Below are positions 12,409 to 25,140 of a stretch of 64,000 nt of DNA, piece after piece. Source of the stretch: Notospermus geniculatus (taxonomy: Eukaryota; Nemertea; Pilidiophora; Heteronemertea; Lineidae). Within the stretch, counting starts at the first letter, position 1. The number at the start of each line of letters is the position of its first letter. The stretch covers positions 133,129 to 197,128 of the forward strand of contig NMRB01000051.1 of the NCBI GenBank assembly GCA_002633025.1, written 5' to 3'. The translations under genes and the position numbers were made by a program. Under the pieces are notes generated by a model that saw only the letters and a list, made by a program, of their open reading frames with translations, was not told where the DNA came from and ran no database searches.

Positions 12409-12785
12409 TTGTCGAGGAGAGCCAAACGAGAACTCGATTAGATTGGAGTGAAGTAGCGCGGTGGAGCAATGTTACAGTGCAGTAAAAGATCTTCTAACTC
12501 AACTAAGAAGACACCTCCGTGTATCATTTCGTCTGGTGGAAGATTAACATGACTACGATCATCTAACGGGATATCACAACACAATGAAATGCAGCTCATA
12601 TCATCTGAGCATCATCATTTTGACAGCGATACCACAACAGACAGAACTATCCTTAAGTATTACCTCCGACTTGAGTGGAGATTAAGGACAAATCCCCTGT
12701 GATCGATTTCTGCTGGTGGATCATGGTGTCGGCAATCACTGCCTCATGTTCCTATAAACCCCGGGCTAACCCTTTGGGCTGTTGG
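12409..12785. other. Intergenic, nothing recognised
   Basis: Unique-looking sequence between MITE copy 4 and a minisatellite; no supported exon. Confidence 0.35.
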
Positions 12786-12992
12786 GTTGGCGTAGAGGAA
12801 AGATCGGCTCCCATCACTTCTACTGGCGTAGTGGGACGACGGAAAGTTCGGCTCCCATCACCACTAACGCGTAGTGGGACGACCCGGCGGAAAGTTCGGC
12901 GCCCATCACCACCGACGTAGTGGGGCGACGACGGCAATTTCGGCGCCCATCACCACTGACGTAGTGCGGCAACGAAAAGTTCGGCGCACACG
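12786..12992. repeat. GC-rich tandem repeat, ~50-bp unit
   Basis: About four diverged copies of a unit built on GGCGTAGTGGGACGACG, GGAAAGTTCGGCGCCC and ATCACCAC. All frames through it stay open for a while because of the repetition, so the open frames here are not evidence of a gene. Confidence 0.8.
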
Positions 12993-13435
12993 AATTCTGT
13001 GGTTAGGCGAGCCCCAACGAAACATTTTGGGTAATCGGAACCATTCTAAATGGCGAAGGAAAGGTTGCCTCGTGGCAGGGTTTCATTAGCGCCGAGCAAT
13101 AAGCCCTACATCAAAATCACCCTTTGTGTACGAGTCGAGAGTGCACCATTACTTCTTGATTTCAGCGAAAACTATTTGCCAAATAAATGATATTTGGTCT
13201 CCCTTCAGACAACATGTAAGTTCCTTTGGTTACCAAAAGGCTTTTCGGGTTGACAACAACTTACAGGGTAGAATTATTGGAGTCTTTGATGATTATGGTT
13301 TCTGTGGCCCAATAACGTATTGGAAAACAATGTTTCTAATGTGACCCATTGGCAAAGACTGCCTATCTTTTTTCGGTATCCCATGTCTTGGCCGACATTA
13401 GACACTTTCTCATATATTTCGTCTGAAAGAGGAAT

Positions 13436-13563
13436 AGGGAGCTTTCCTAAAGCCCCCGAAACGCCAACGCGAACGCCAAACCGATTGTTCGATGTCACGA
13501 AGACAACACCGAACAAAAGGATAGACGTTCGCTTTGGCGTTTCGGGGGCTCTGCGAAAACTCT
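13436..13563. mobile_element. Foldback MITE family B, copy 3
   Basis: Ends TAGGGAGCTTTCC and, inverted, TAGAGTTTTCGCAGAGCC. The arms carry CCCCCGAAACGCCAACGCG. This copy shows that the family terminus begins TAGGGAG, like family A. Confidence 0.8.
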
Positions 13564-14592
13564 ATAATGTTAGCAAAAGGAGCCCGCGGCGAACGAATAA
13601 ACAACACACGTCATGAATGGAAGGAATGGACCCTTGGAAAGGCTTCCACTTTGGATCCCTTCCCCTGGGACAATCACATCATGCAGTTCTAGTCTGGCGT
13701 AGCCTCTTCTTGTACAAGACTAGCCAAATCAAGCAAGCTAGATTATTTAGTATGCCAAGTATCCTCCGCCAATGGCCGTACGGACACTGTCGTGATTCTC
13801 TTCCTGTCCTCAAAGGTTAAGTGGCTGTGATGGAAATGTCACCACGCATTACGTCGTTCAGATGCGGGTTGTAGCCATTAGGTCTTCTCATAGCGAAGCA
13901 TTAGGTTTTTCAGAACGCCGTGGGGTCGTGACCAAATCAAACGTCTTGCCGACATCGAAACTGCTGAAGACACTGAGGAGAACCCGAAAAGAGTCGAATT
14001 TCAAATCGATGCCCCATTGCCCTATTCGGACGGCTTAGCAACAAAACATCCATGCCTTCATTTGTCGTCTTGAAAAATCGAGAACCGACATTGCCAGAGG
14101 CGATGAAGGAGCCGCTGTGAGACTAAATTGACTTGGCGAGCCTCAAGCTTCGGAAGATTAGTTTTTGCAATCACTAATGTTGGGACCATACCAATGCGAC
14201 TCTGGGTTCTCGGCGCATTCGAACTTGGCCAGGAGAGTTTTCTCACGAATGTAACCCGGGATCTGGACGACGTTTATTTAATATGGAGGCTACAAAAGGA
14301 CTTTATGCTTGGTGGGGTAGGTTAGCCTACCTGACCAGAAAACCCTTTTCTGAAGTGTAGCAACTGGTGGGTGTGGGAGGTAGGGTTTTTGAATTTTTGG
14401 AACTGACTTTATCATTGGACTCATGAGCTGAGCTTTGTACAGGAGAACGGGAACAGGTCAGGTTGGCTAACTTCACCTTCACCAAGGTAACATCCTTCGA
14501 CTCATTCTTTCATGCGGAGCAACAGGTCTCAGTGCTTAATTGGTAACTTAGATCATTCAAATAGATAGATTTGAACGGTCTTGTCGAGCATG
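13564..14592. other. Intergenic, no gene seen
   Basis: Short frames on both strands without splice or motif support. Confidence 0.35.
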
Positions 14593-15291
14593 CATGCATT
14601 GACACAAATCCATGATCAACCTCGCCACCATGAATTCGTGATGTGGTATACGGTGTACATTGACCGCGTCTGTAAAGCTATAAACGACGTGGAGGTCGAA
14701 GGTTACGTCGGTTACGTCGATACAAAACCTAATGCATACAGTCGTGTTTTAATGTAGATGCGATAAAAAGTTCGATTTGTGAAGCAGTTTTCTACTACCA
14801 GTTAAAAATTAATGATGCCGACGGGATCGACGAACGCTGACCACTTCTACTCTAATTCAGAACCCTCTCAGAGTCTACCCCACCTGCCTCAAGCTGTCTA
14901 CGAGGTGTCTTCTCCATTAGCCTGGACAGCACTCCAGGCCTCCCGGGTCAGCCAGAAAGAGGGATCAAGGCTGCATCGGAAGCTCTTGAGTGCTCGCGAA
15001 CGTGACCTAAAGATGGACGGATCGCATCCTAACAGGGGCTCAGATGGCAGGTTGATTATCTTGGTCTTCGTTCTGGTACAGCTGAAGACCACTTTACCTT
15101 GTTGAGGGGTGCGGGAGGAGTGTAGTACACAAGTACGTTGCTGCGTGGCACATCCATGCATCCTTGCCCCTTACACCGCTGGCGGAAGAGCGTCGTCTTG
15201 CGGCGAAATACATGTACTTCAGAAGCTACACGCATCCAACTGGTCACCCGATCAATTGAGTCATCCGTTAGTTTGGAAAGGTGATCAGTGA
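14593..15291. repeat. First copy of ~700-bp segment next to single N
   Basis: From CATGCATTGACACAAATCC to GGTGATCAGTGA it matches 15293-16001 with very few differences; the clearest is a 10-bp GATGCATACA duplication present only in the second copy. The copies meet at the N at 15292, the same arrangement as at 9941. A 97-codon plus frame is repeated in both copies but has no recognised domain. Confidence 0.88.
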
Positions 15292-15292
15292 N
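15292..15292. other. Single-N assembly join
   Basis: One N between two near-identical segments of about 700 bp. Confidence 0.9.
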
Positions 15293-16001
15293 CATGCATT
15301 GACACAAATCCATGATCAACCTCGCCACCATGAATTCGTGATGTGGTATACGGTGTACATGGACCGCGTCTGTAAAGCTATAAACGACGTGGAGGTCAAA
15401 GGTTACGTCGGTTACGTCGATACAAAACATAATGCATACAGATGCATACAGTCGTGTTTTAATGTAGATGCGATAAAAAGTTCGATTTGTGAAGCAGTTT
15501 TCTACTACCAGTTAAAAATTAATGATGCCGACGGGATCGACGAACGCTGACCACTTCTACTCTAATTCAGAACCCTCTCAGAGTCTACCCCACCTGCCTC
15601 ACGCTGTCTACGAGGTGTCTTCTCCATTAGCCTGGACAGCACTCCAGGCCTCCCGGGTCAGCCAGAAAGAGGGATCAAGGCTGCATCGGAAGCTCTTGAG
15701 TGCTCGCGAACGTGACCTAAAGATGGACGGATCGCATCCTAACAGGGGCTCAGATGGCAGGTTGATTATCTTGGTCTTCGTTCTGGTACAGCTGAAGACC
15801 ACTTTACCTTGTTGAGGGGTGCGGGAGGAGTGTAGTACACAAGTACGTTGCTGCGTGGCACATCCATGCATCCTTGCCCCTTACACCGCTGGCGGAAGAG
15901 CGTCGTCTTGCGGCGAAATACATGTACTTCAGAAGCTACACGCATCCAACTGGTCACCCGATCAATTGAGTCATCCGTTAGTTTGGAAAGGTGATCAGTG
16001 A
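15293..16001. repeat. Second copy of ~700-bp segment next to single N
   Basis: Near-identical to 14593-15291; unique sequence resumes at TCAAAACTAAATTC. Probably a haplotype or overlap artefact. Confidence 0.88.
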
Positions 16002-16932
16002 TCAAAACTAAATTCTACTTCTCGCCATCTTCGTATTTTCCGCTTGGGTACCGAGACCTAGCCAACGGACTTCGGTTTGACAAGACGGCATCCCCCGAGA
16101 CAGACAGGCAGCAGAATGGCAAGTCACGCCGTGGCCGAAGACATCTCCCTTCGATATTCATATGACATTGCCAAATATTTACGTATCCAGATGGTTGCTG
16201 TTTGATCAGCGGAATTGCGGCTCTCTCACACAGAGCAATCTGGATGATGGCAAACAGAGTTCTGACAGCCTTATGGAGAGTGACTCCATTATTCGCATCA
16301 CGAAGCACAATTTATGAAATAACCTAAAACATACTGATGTAATTTCGTGTGTTACGACAAAATAGGCAGTGGACTTGCATGCCGTTACGAGAAACATCTG
16401 CGACCGTCACCGCACTGCCACAGCTACTTTGGCCAATCCCACGTCGCCTGGAGGGAGCCTGGGTATGTCATCTCACATGTCGTAACATCTTCAAATGAGT
16501 TACACGCAGGCCCAGAATTCAGCGTCGAATTCGAGTCAGCTGCGACTGATTCTTAGTAAAACCAAACCCCTGCTTCTATTACAAATTACCCTGGGTTGCC
16601 TGTGGCTAGCAAGCGTCCGGCATTTTTTTATACCCTATGAAACACCGAACTCGTAATGGGATATACTGCCCTGGACGCTGTATTGTGTTCCTTGTCAGAT
16701 TCTGCCAAAACTTTTTATTTTCATCGTGCTTTCATGGATTGACGTTTGCTGAACCCTGAGGTTACAATGGCTATCAAGTTCAAGTTACCCGGCATCCATA
16801 ACAGACTTTTCCCCTTCAACACGAAATACTTTTAAACAGCAAGTGGGTGTGCCTGCTACATTGTGCGCTGAGCACTGCAGGCTAGTGGAACAACGTGCAT
16901 CACTGACAGGGGTATCTTGAAACTTAAAGACT
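16002..16932. other. Intergenic, no gene seen
   Basis: No supported exon or repeat structure was found in this interval. Confidence 0.3.
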
Positions 16933-16933
16933 A

Positions 16934-17566
16934 AGCCCGTATTCTGGGACCTTCCTTTAGCGTCAAGGAAGCATTTAAGTCAACCTTAACCAAAATTTTA
17001 TTTCAAGAACCAACCTTTATATTGGATCAAAGGACGTCTTCAGGTACCTCCCTTTAGCAAATGTTGGGTCGTTCCAAGAACCTTCCTTCATTACAGGAAA
17101 TGCTTGCCCTAAGGAGGCCTTTAAACGTAAGGTTGGTCTGGAGTATCCTTTAGTCTTCCTTTACAAGCCAAAGTGCAATGATTTTTTCGGAGGATCTCTT
17201 CTACCTCAGCGATTGGTGATTACCTCAACCGCCTAGCGAGTTTCAAGAACCAACCTTTATCTCGGGTCAAAGGAGGCCTTTGGGTACCTTCCTTTAGCAA
17301 AGATTGGGTCGTTTCAAGAAAATTGAATCGTCCTGTTATTACAGATAATTTGTGAGCATAAAGGGAGCCTTAGAGAAAGTGTCCCTTATTTAAAGGGTGC
17401 CTTTACCAACTTTGTGGTAAAGGACGACCTTAACATAAGGGAAGCTAAAGTGTGGTTCTTGAATACCATTTGGTAAAGCAGCCTTTAGTAAGGAACTCCT
17501 CAGTAAAGGAAGCCTCTATAAAGGTCCACTTTAGGCCTATTTAAAGGAGGGTTTTGGAATACGGGC
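16934..17566. mobile_element. TIR element with internal duplication, GCCCGTATTC ends
   Basis: Inverted ends GCCCGTATTC flank about 630 bp rich in CCTTTAG and AAGGAGG words. CTA lies just outside both ends (16931-16933 and 17567-17569), a possible 3-bp target duplication. An internal block of about 80 bp beginning CAAGAACCAACCTTTAT is repeated at about 17005 and 17241. No transposase frame is visible, so it is non-autonomous. Confidence 0.6.
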
Positions 17567-17569
17567 CTA

Positions 17570-18578
17570 GGTAATCTTAAGCCTAAAGTAACTCGTGTGT
17601 ACTTCGTCTCCGGACATTTATGCAGAAGGGAACGTCTTGTTCATTTCTCACCAAGGTGGTTACAAACAAAGCATTTTCCTTTCCGCAAACTGGTCGACAA
17701 GGAAGATATTCAAATCAGAGGAAAGAAGTGAGAAGTGGACCCAAAGAAAGCCAGATACCGAGCACGCACTTTCCACTTACGGCGTACCCTTCACACTACC
17801 AGCACATCAGTGGCTACGCGATGTACCTTTTTTTGCTGGTGTGGTACATATAGTCATCAGGAACACCAAAGGCAAGATGTGTGTTGGTCGGTAAAGTACA
17901 TTTGATCCAACAGAATTGAACTCAGACTGTCAACTTTTCTGAAGCCCGAGATGCAGTCAACAATGACTGTTTTTGTGACCAGCTGAATGCTGAACATTTT
18001 CTGATTCTTCGTCATCGTTGAACACCGAGTACATAGGAAGGGTGTATAAGGTCAATCCGTCTAGCCGTATCGGTAAATCACTCCCCAAGTATTTAACCGG
18101 TACACTAGTCAAGCCATTTTCTATCCCAGTAGGCAGTGGCAACATTTCGGGACCCGTTGATTTCAGCCTCGGTCCGCGTGAGTAGATGTGTTGCACGGTT
18201 GGCTAACTGTTGCCGACAAGCTGCTATTAACACGTCTACACCATTTGAGGATTTATTTCTAATATCGCTGGCCATCGATTCGTAATACAGGATTGACTGA
18301 GGTTGCTTGACTGAAGGATTTTGCTGCCACATACATGAGGGCCGCGATTCTTCACTTCTGTCAAACAGATCGCGTTGCATTTCACGCAGTGTGGAAGTGT
18401 GTCAAGGGAATTTCACTTCTAAGATGGCGGTCTCTATTTCTCTCTGGAAGCCGACTATTGTGAACGAATATACTGCGAACGACCAGGGTGATTTTTGATG
18501 TCACTGCTGCTCAGAGATCAACTAAAACGTCGAAGGAGCAGGGCCGCATCTAGCTTTTTTCGCTGGGGGGCGGGGGCA
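17570..18578. other. Intergenic with weak minus-strand frames
   Basis: Minus frames at 17957-18196 and 18105-18380 have somewhat protein-like composition but overlap in different frames and lack splice sites; neither is called as a gene. Confidence 0.3.
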
Positions 18579-18719
18579 CACTGCAAAAAATATTTTCTTA
18601 CATTTTCTTACTTTCTTGGGAGTGAGACAAGAAAATCTGTGCTTTTTCTTGTGATTTTCTTGTCTCACTCCCAAGAAAGTAAGAAAAAGTAAGAAAATAA
18701 GAAAATATTTTTTGCAGTG
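18579..18719. mobile_element. Foldback MITE, CACTGCAAAAAATATTTTC ends
   Basis: The 141-bp unit has arms of about 60 bp. The left arm begins CACTGCAAAAAATATTTTCT and is mirrored on the right, and both arms include CTTGGGAGTGAGACAAGAAA. It sits in a G-rich repeat context. No clear target duplication. Confidence 0.8.
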
Positions 18720-21700
18720 CATATAAAGCAGATGAGCTCAACGGACGTGGGCGTCGCCTTTGGCGCCAAAGGTGCGGGTTTTGAAAATTAGAAGCTTTGA
18801 GATGCGATTTGAGGTCAAGTTCCTGCACTCTCATGAACAATAATGATCTTCTATCCCATTTGATTTTGCCGAAAGAAATTTTTTGCACAATTTGCCTGGC
18901 GGCGGAGGCATTTGCCCCCTTGTCCCTATGCTAGCTACAGGCCTGAGGAGGGGTATCTGTGGCTTCCGTGACGATCTAGGACATCTAATCCGCGGCAATA
19001 ACGTCCCCCACAAGTCCACTGTAACAGGGATCTTCAACCTCAACCAACACAATCTACTAGTACTCCTGACCATTTTTCGTCGTGCTGGTAACGCCTCATC
19101 AACGCCACAGTTAAAACACTGCCTTGCTCGTCATGTAACCCGGAGGGTATGTATGATAGAAACATCTGTGATGATAAAACTAGACGGAGACAATGCTATC
19201 ATCATTAGGGCGAAAATCAGTCCGTGGTGATTAGAAAGAGGCCGCCTATGGCGACTCGGCATTGGTGACATCCATGAGCCACGTGACGATCAACAAGTAG
19301 CTTGCATGCATCGGGATTCTGGGAACAGTTGGGTAATGGGCAGGGGCAGTGTACAAATCTCCCTTAAAGGGAATTAGTTGTGACAGTCAAAAATGGCACG
19401 GAGAATAATTTCGCGGCCCAGGAAATTCACAATTTCAAAAACACAAATTTTAGTGGATTACATCCCTAGTTAAGCCTATATTTGCAGCTGCTAAACGCTA
19501 TTCGAAGACAGCAAAGCCACCGCAGCTGCGCAAATGTGCTCTTTGTTGGCAATAAATTCCCGATGTGAGTATTGTTTGATTCTCTATTCAGACACCGCGT
19601 GACTGACACGATCAGTTGGCTTTAAACCAGCAACCACTGACACAGACACAGACCCTGCCGGAGAAATTTCGAACTGCCATGCTCCTGAGTGCCATGTTGT
19701 TCTATCACCGACCATCACCGTCCTGCCTCTCCGAAAGAGAGAATACAAAATCCTGAAAGTACGCAAAAAAATGCATATCAACTTGCTAGAGTTTGCCCTA
19801 GGCAAAGCCATTCTCTTCTCCATTATATAATGTAACGGCAAATGCGCGGGAAAAAATGCTAATAGCCGTTAAAAAATCTTCATTCACTATCGTACCATCC
19901 AGGGTGGGTGATTTTTCACGCTGTATTTGGGCAACATACCGAGTTTTTCTTTACCTGTTGGGGAAACTGTCCATTTGTGGAGTAGTGCAAAGCGACACCT
20001 GTCTAATAACTGTGGAACGACTACCGAGATGGTGAAGTCCGTGTGGGTTCAAGTCGTGGCGACTCATTTCAGCACGTGAAGGTTGTTGAAAATTGTGGTC
20101 AATTGACGACTGTAGCAGAACCAAGTTGCTGTCAATACTATTGCCTGGTAGGACCTCCTGGAATTCTGCACTGGAATCAGACAGAATACCTCCTTTGGTC
20201 ATGCGGACTTTCAACTCCCCTGCAGCTAAACAGACGAAGGAAAATCTATTTTGATATCAGAATGCCGCAAGGTGTATTGGAGTTGGAGAGGGAAAAACTG
20301 ACATTTAGTTCAGAAACCCCCTAGGTTGTGATTTTCATTGACTCTGAACCAAACGACGACATCAAAGTGTCATTCGGTCGAAATCAATGTGCAGACCGCA
20401 ACGTGCAGCACTGTACACAACCTGCGTGCATTTAACTAAATTGGAATTAACATGGCGGCACACCGCGCGACTGTGGAGTTCTAAGTAATTACTACATTTC
20501 GAGATGAGTTGACAGCCGCTTTGGCTAATATTTTCACCACCTGGTGTGCTTTGAGTGTCTCAGAGAAGTCGGTTATGGGGATTGTGAATTGAGGTACGGA
20601 CCGCTGCGGGAGTCAGGGTCTTGTAAACGACAGCTATGATTTATGCTGTAGATGTCATGTGAAGAGAAGCATTCGTTGTGTTTTGTAAATCGTGCTCATG
20701 TACGTAAACTGGAGTTGAGTGTCTCTTTATTAGGCCTACTATTACATATACTTGCTCTTTGAATTCGTACTTCCAGAGGAGAAATCACTTTGTCTAAAGC
20801 CTGGTTAAACTCCCATCGCAGTTTCAAACCGCTTGCCAGATTACCCGTGCTCTTAGAAACTGCTTCCTTCACGTGATTCTCGAAAGATGACCAATAGGCG
20901 TCGCTAGTCCCCCATCTATTTCTTGTGTAAAAACCTGTCTTTCAATCTGAATCAGAAAGTTACATGTAGGCCTACTCTTCTTTTTCTTGACATCGCGATA
21001 AAACAGCTATACAGCACTTGTGAATGGGTATTCAACGATAATATCAAATCAGCAAGAAGATGTCGCGCAGCATGACATCCTCCTGCTGATTTGACGTTCT
21101 GAGCAGCCCCTGATGCAGGGTCACTAGGCCTACTTATCCCTTTGAACCTGACTCGGATTGGCTTTTTCCCATCTATTTCTACAGATAAACTGTCATACAA
21201 GACTTGCCTGTGCGAAATCCCATACTCAGATGGCCTCATAGCGCTACTCTGATATATGTATTATGGATCACCGCCCAAATTTATGTAATCAATGATATAA
21301 TGCAATGCAGGTCACTGACAAAAAACAAAAAAAAATACAAAATTGAGAAGTGGTATTAAACTTTTGCAAATGACTGTACATGATGTAATATCTTCACCTT
21401 CCTCGCACTTATCTTTTGTAAAACAAGCAACACACCCGAGAGAACTTTTCAAATTTATCACACTGACTATGTATTCATTACATTATTCGGTCAAGGGTTA
21501 GGATATCGGGTGAGAGACTGACTAGGAGATTATGCCATTACCTACAGCGATCTCTCGGACCTAGTTCGTCATGTAAAGAGTTTTTACCTTAGTAATTGCT
21601 TTTATTGCCTTGGAAACAGTTCGGTTATTAGCGGCGAATGAAAAGGTGGATACACCGCTTGTCCCTACAGAAACTGTCGCTCTGAGGACAAGGAAAAGGT

Positions 21701-21780
21701 TCCGGAAACAACGACCTTTCCGGTATTGTCCGGTGTCACAGTTAAGATTGTCCCCCTGTGAAAGTGTCCGGTTCTATTCC
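18720..21780. other. 3-kb spacer, no gene recognised
   Basis: No exon is supported. A block near 20806-20865 (CGCAGTTTCAAACCGCT followed by TTACCCGTGCTCT) recurs near 23993-24052, so it is a dispersed repeat. Confidence 0.35.
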
Positions 21781-22088
21781 TACACCTGATAATCTCAAAT
21801 ATCTCAGAAACAACTCAACATATTGAAACAAAAAAAGCCCAACATCCTTAGAAGGTTCCACTCCATCAAAACGGCAACCAAAATCACAAAAACGTTACAT
21901 ACATGTAACAAAATGTTTGATTTTTAGGGTTTTTCTGATAAACTATTACATAATTACGATATTTCCAAATTTCTAACTTTTGATACAGAAATAGAGTACA
22001 TGTATGACCAACAAGATGTACTTTCTTGTGGAACAAAGCTGTTAAAATTGGCGCAGTGGTATTTGAAATATTCAAGGTATCAGGTGTA
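21781..22088 (-). repeat. Dispersed element C, copy 2 (inverted)
   Basis: Reverse-orientation homologue of 10997-11304. Here the ends TACACCTGATAATC and GTATCAGGTGTA are inverted copies of each other, supporting a short TIR element of about 308 bp. No protein is encoded. Confidence 0.65.
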
Positions 22089-22600
22089 GATAAATTACTT
22101 ATGTCCATAACTGAAAACCGATACGAACACCGATATCATACACCGACAGAGCGAACCGTAGAGAAGTACAAGAGACTTCTGAACCACCAGAAACATTTGA
22201 TAATTTTTAAACGCAATTTGACGCATTTTCATTACAATCTACCTAATGGAATGGTAGAAAAGTTCATTAAACGCGTGTTAATTATGTTGACTTAGCTCAA
22301 CGCGGCTGCAGCAAACAAGCAGTATATCACAAGGTTGCCATTATATTAGGAGTTGTAAAAATGTCATTAGCTTTGAAAGCAGTACAAATACATGGGGATC
22401 AGCTTTTGCATTCAGCGTGGGTGAACATTTCCACTACAGCGAATTCCGCCGTGGTTTGGGGAAGCGGTACGGTTTTCACAGGGTTTTGGATAATCTTTCG
22501 ATGGTTTAACAATGGCCTGTTGATTATACAAATGCCTGTGAAACTGCTCCGCTCGCTGCAGGCTGCGGCGCAATCCGCTGTAGGCCCTAGTGGAAACGGA

Positions 22601-22644
22601 CCTTAAAGGGAGACCCCATTCTGAATGGAGTCTCCCGTTAAGGG
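22601..22644. repeat. Hairpin, TTAAAGGGAGAC type
   Basis: CCTTAAAGGGAGACCCCATT pairs with AATGGAGTCTCCCGTTAAGG with two mismatches. A further copy of the terminal GGGAGACT words lies at about 22785-22797, so this may be the edge of a small foldback element. Confidence 0.55.
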
Positions 22645-23559
22645 CCGTTACAAAAATTCAAAACTTTACACAATGAATGATTCATTCACTACAATAAAGG
22701 TCTTCAGCCTGTGGACACCAGTGATATCACAACTCATGGCAATAGTCTCCATGGATTGATAAAAATTCAAAAGTTTACAGCGAGTCTCCCTTTAAAACTG
22801 ACGCCAGTGCCCATAAGCAGGGATACGAGGTGCTGAGTCCTCGATTTTTATGAGCGTCTTTGGACCACCCCTTCTTATCCGATTCAGGAGATGATTGCTC
22901 GGAGAGACCATCAGGCTGCCAAAATCATGCGGTTGTTTTGTGCCAGATTTCATTACATAGTATTCTTCACGAAGGACCGCTGCTGCTCAAGCATCAGTCC
23001 TCTCTCAATTAACGCACAGCAGATGCCATTTATGCTATCAATCTCCAGCGACCAACGACTATCCCATTTAATGAGATGAGACCAGAAATTGGCTTGATGT
23101 AGACGCCATATTGTGTGGATAGTCTCAGCCATATATCCAATCATGACGATGAGGCGTTAATCCCGACAAGGCCCATGATATTTGGCAATACGTCCAAAGC
23201 AAACGAAATCCCTTTATACTCGGCTGACTGATGAATAGGCTCGGCTGATTTTATGGTAGATCTGGTCTTAGCGATATAACGACGTTCTCTGTGAAGTCGT
23301 TTCACAGCCGGGAGAGTCATGAATTTGAACTTTTGCCGGCGTCTCATTTCCTTCGGTTGACATGTTTGAAATATCAAGCGAATCGATCACAGGACAATGA
23401 TCCCACTGACATACAGGACATCGCCGCCTGGATTACATGTACTACCGTACCTTCTCATCAATTTCTTTTCAAGGCCATGCTATCAGGTGTCACGAAATCC
23501 CATCCATGTGTATCTCATTCCAACTTTGGATCAACAAGAACACCTCGTCACCACAGGCG

Positions 23560-23965
23560 GAGTCTTATCTGACCTTCTACCATGTCTACTGCATCATGAT
23601 CTGAAGCCTTGCCTTTCAATAAAGTGGTTAGGCTTATCAGCATTTGATGACAAGAACGGAAGAACGCTACCGACATGTCTTAGTCACAGTCACTGATATT
23701 CTACAGCATGATGTTCTGAAGACTCGCCCTCCACTCTAATGGTTGTAACCATGTTTGATAAAGAAGAACCTCACGCCAACAATGTCACAGTCCGGTATGA
23801 CCAAGAGTACGATCATGTCCTGAAACCTCGCCTTTCGTTCGAACCTAGTGGTTACAGTCATGTTTGACAAGAAGTAGACTCACGCCAACAATGTCACAGT
23901 CCGGTCTGGCCTTCTAGAGTACGGTATGATGATCTGAAGACTCCTCTTTCACTCCATTGTTTATA
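23560..23965. repeat. Diverged tandem repeat, ~120-bp unit
   Basis: About three units share GATCTGAAGACTCGCC, TTTCACTCTAATGGTTGTAA, ATGTTTGATAAGAAG and CACGCCAACAATGTCACAGT. A degenerate outlier lies at 24540-24605. The region also contains an isolated Pol III B-box-like GGTTCGAATCC at 23973-23983. Confidence 0.65.
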
Positions 23966-24052
23966 AACTCGGGTTCGAATCCCGGCTGTATAAACTCCTC
24001 CCGCAGTTTCAAACCGCTACCCACTACGTTACCCGCGCTCTGAATCTGCTTC

Positions 24053-25016
24053 AGTTGATGCCATCCTGAAAGTATCACTAACAGACGGCGTTAGCTGTCC
24101 GATTCGGGGAATCCCCGGTGGGAATCTGCCGCGAGACGGAATATACAGTGTACATTTTGTACACATACATGTATCTTAGCCAATCAAAAATTGTGTTGCA
24201 GTTAAACCGGTGATGATGGCATATGATTGGATCCCTCGTCAAACAGCGCCGTCTATTGATGATCCTTCACCTTTGGCGGCATACATGCCAGTGTTCAGTG
24301 GGTCTATACCTACAAACTGAACACTTGGGACGAGTGTACAGTGTTTATAGCCTCAATATGATTGAAAAAAGGAACACAATACCACCAATGTCACACTTGT
24401 TAGAGAGATTGTTTGAGATACAACAAGGGTTCGTCAAAATGACGAACCGTGGATTTGTCATTTCGACGAATTAGATACTCAGTTTGGTGATAAATGGAAA
24501 ACGAACGGAAGTTCGTCATTTTGACGAAGCACACTCCCATTTGACCTTCTACCATATGATGACCTAAAGCTCGCCTTTCGCTTCAATGGTAATAACCAAT
24601 GACCCCGTCTAGTCGACAAACTCATCAATCTTGCTTGTCTAAAACAGTAATGAATGGTTCCTATTCGATCAAACCCCTTGTCTATTGATGCCAACCAGTA
24701 TGAGATCAATCATACGCTTGTTGAACCATCCGCTGTTCGAGACAAGAGCCCCTAGCAGACGAACTCCTGTTTGTCCTAATCTAATTATATGCCCTAGAAG
24801 ACTGCGTCTGACCGTCTTGCTAAAGAGATGAGTCGACCTAGGTCGATGGTCGAATGAGGTGCAGTCTCAGAGGTCTTATGCTCAAAGAAGAAACGGGTGG
24901 TTCCGGTGGGGAATAGACCGACTTCTTTTGAAGCTTACAAGTGTTCACTAATTAGTTTGTTCCCAGTGACGAGCCGTCTGGTCCAGAAATTTTACCCAGA
25001 GGTCAAGCGATATCAC
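24053..25016. other. Intergenic, nothing recognised apart from short inverted words
   Basis: GTTCGTCAAAATGACGAAC (24429-24447) and GTTCGTCATTTTGACGAAG (24512-24530) are near-palindromic words close together. No exon is supported. Confidence 0.4.
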
Positions 25017-25140
25017 AGGTGAAGTATGATTCGCCTGACTTCAACATGGGCAAAGTGCCAAGCTTGGAAATAGGCACGGGTCAGTTGTAAATAATCCATG
25101 TCCGAGATACCTAATGATGTTAGGGTGACTTGGTTTACTT
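25017..25140 (-). repeat. Dispersed coding-like repeat D, copy 1
   Basis: The reverse complement reads a short frame with DMDY and FQAWHFAHVEVR that matches the plus-strand copy at 29336-29462, including the preceding CATCATTAGGTA. Similarity at protein and DNA level suggests a fragment of an old transposon coding region or a duplicated exon; I do not recognise the parent. Confidence 0.55.

Noticed and set aside
12674-13089. Open frames in the GC-rich repeat at 12.8 kb as a gene
   Set aside because: Frames on both strands are open only through the ~50-bp tandem repeat.
14812-15871. Repeated 97- and 87-codon frames in the duplicated 700-bp segment
   Set aside because: They are simply present twice because of the duplication at the N, and overlap on both strands without motif or splice support.
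23973-23983. Pol III B box GGTTCGAATCC
   Set aside because: No A box or tRNA fold upstream at a suitable distance.
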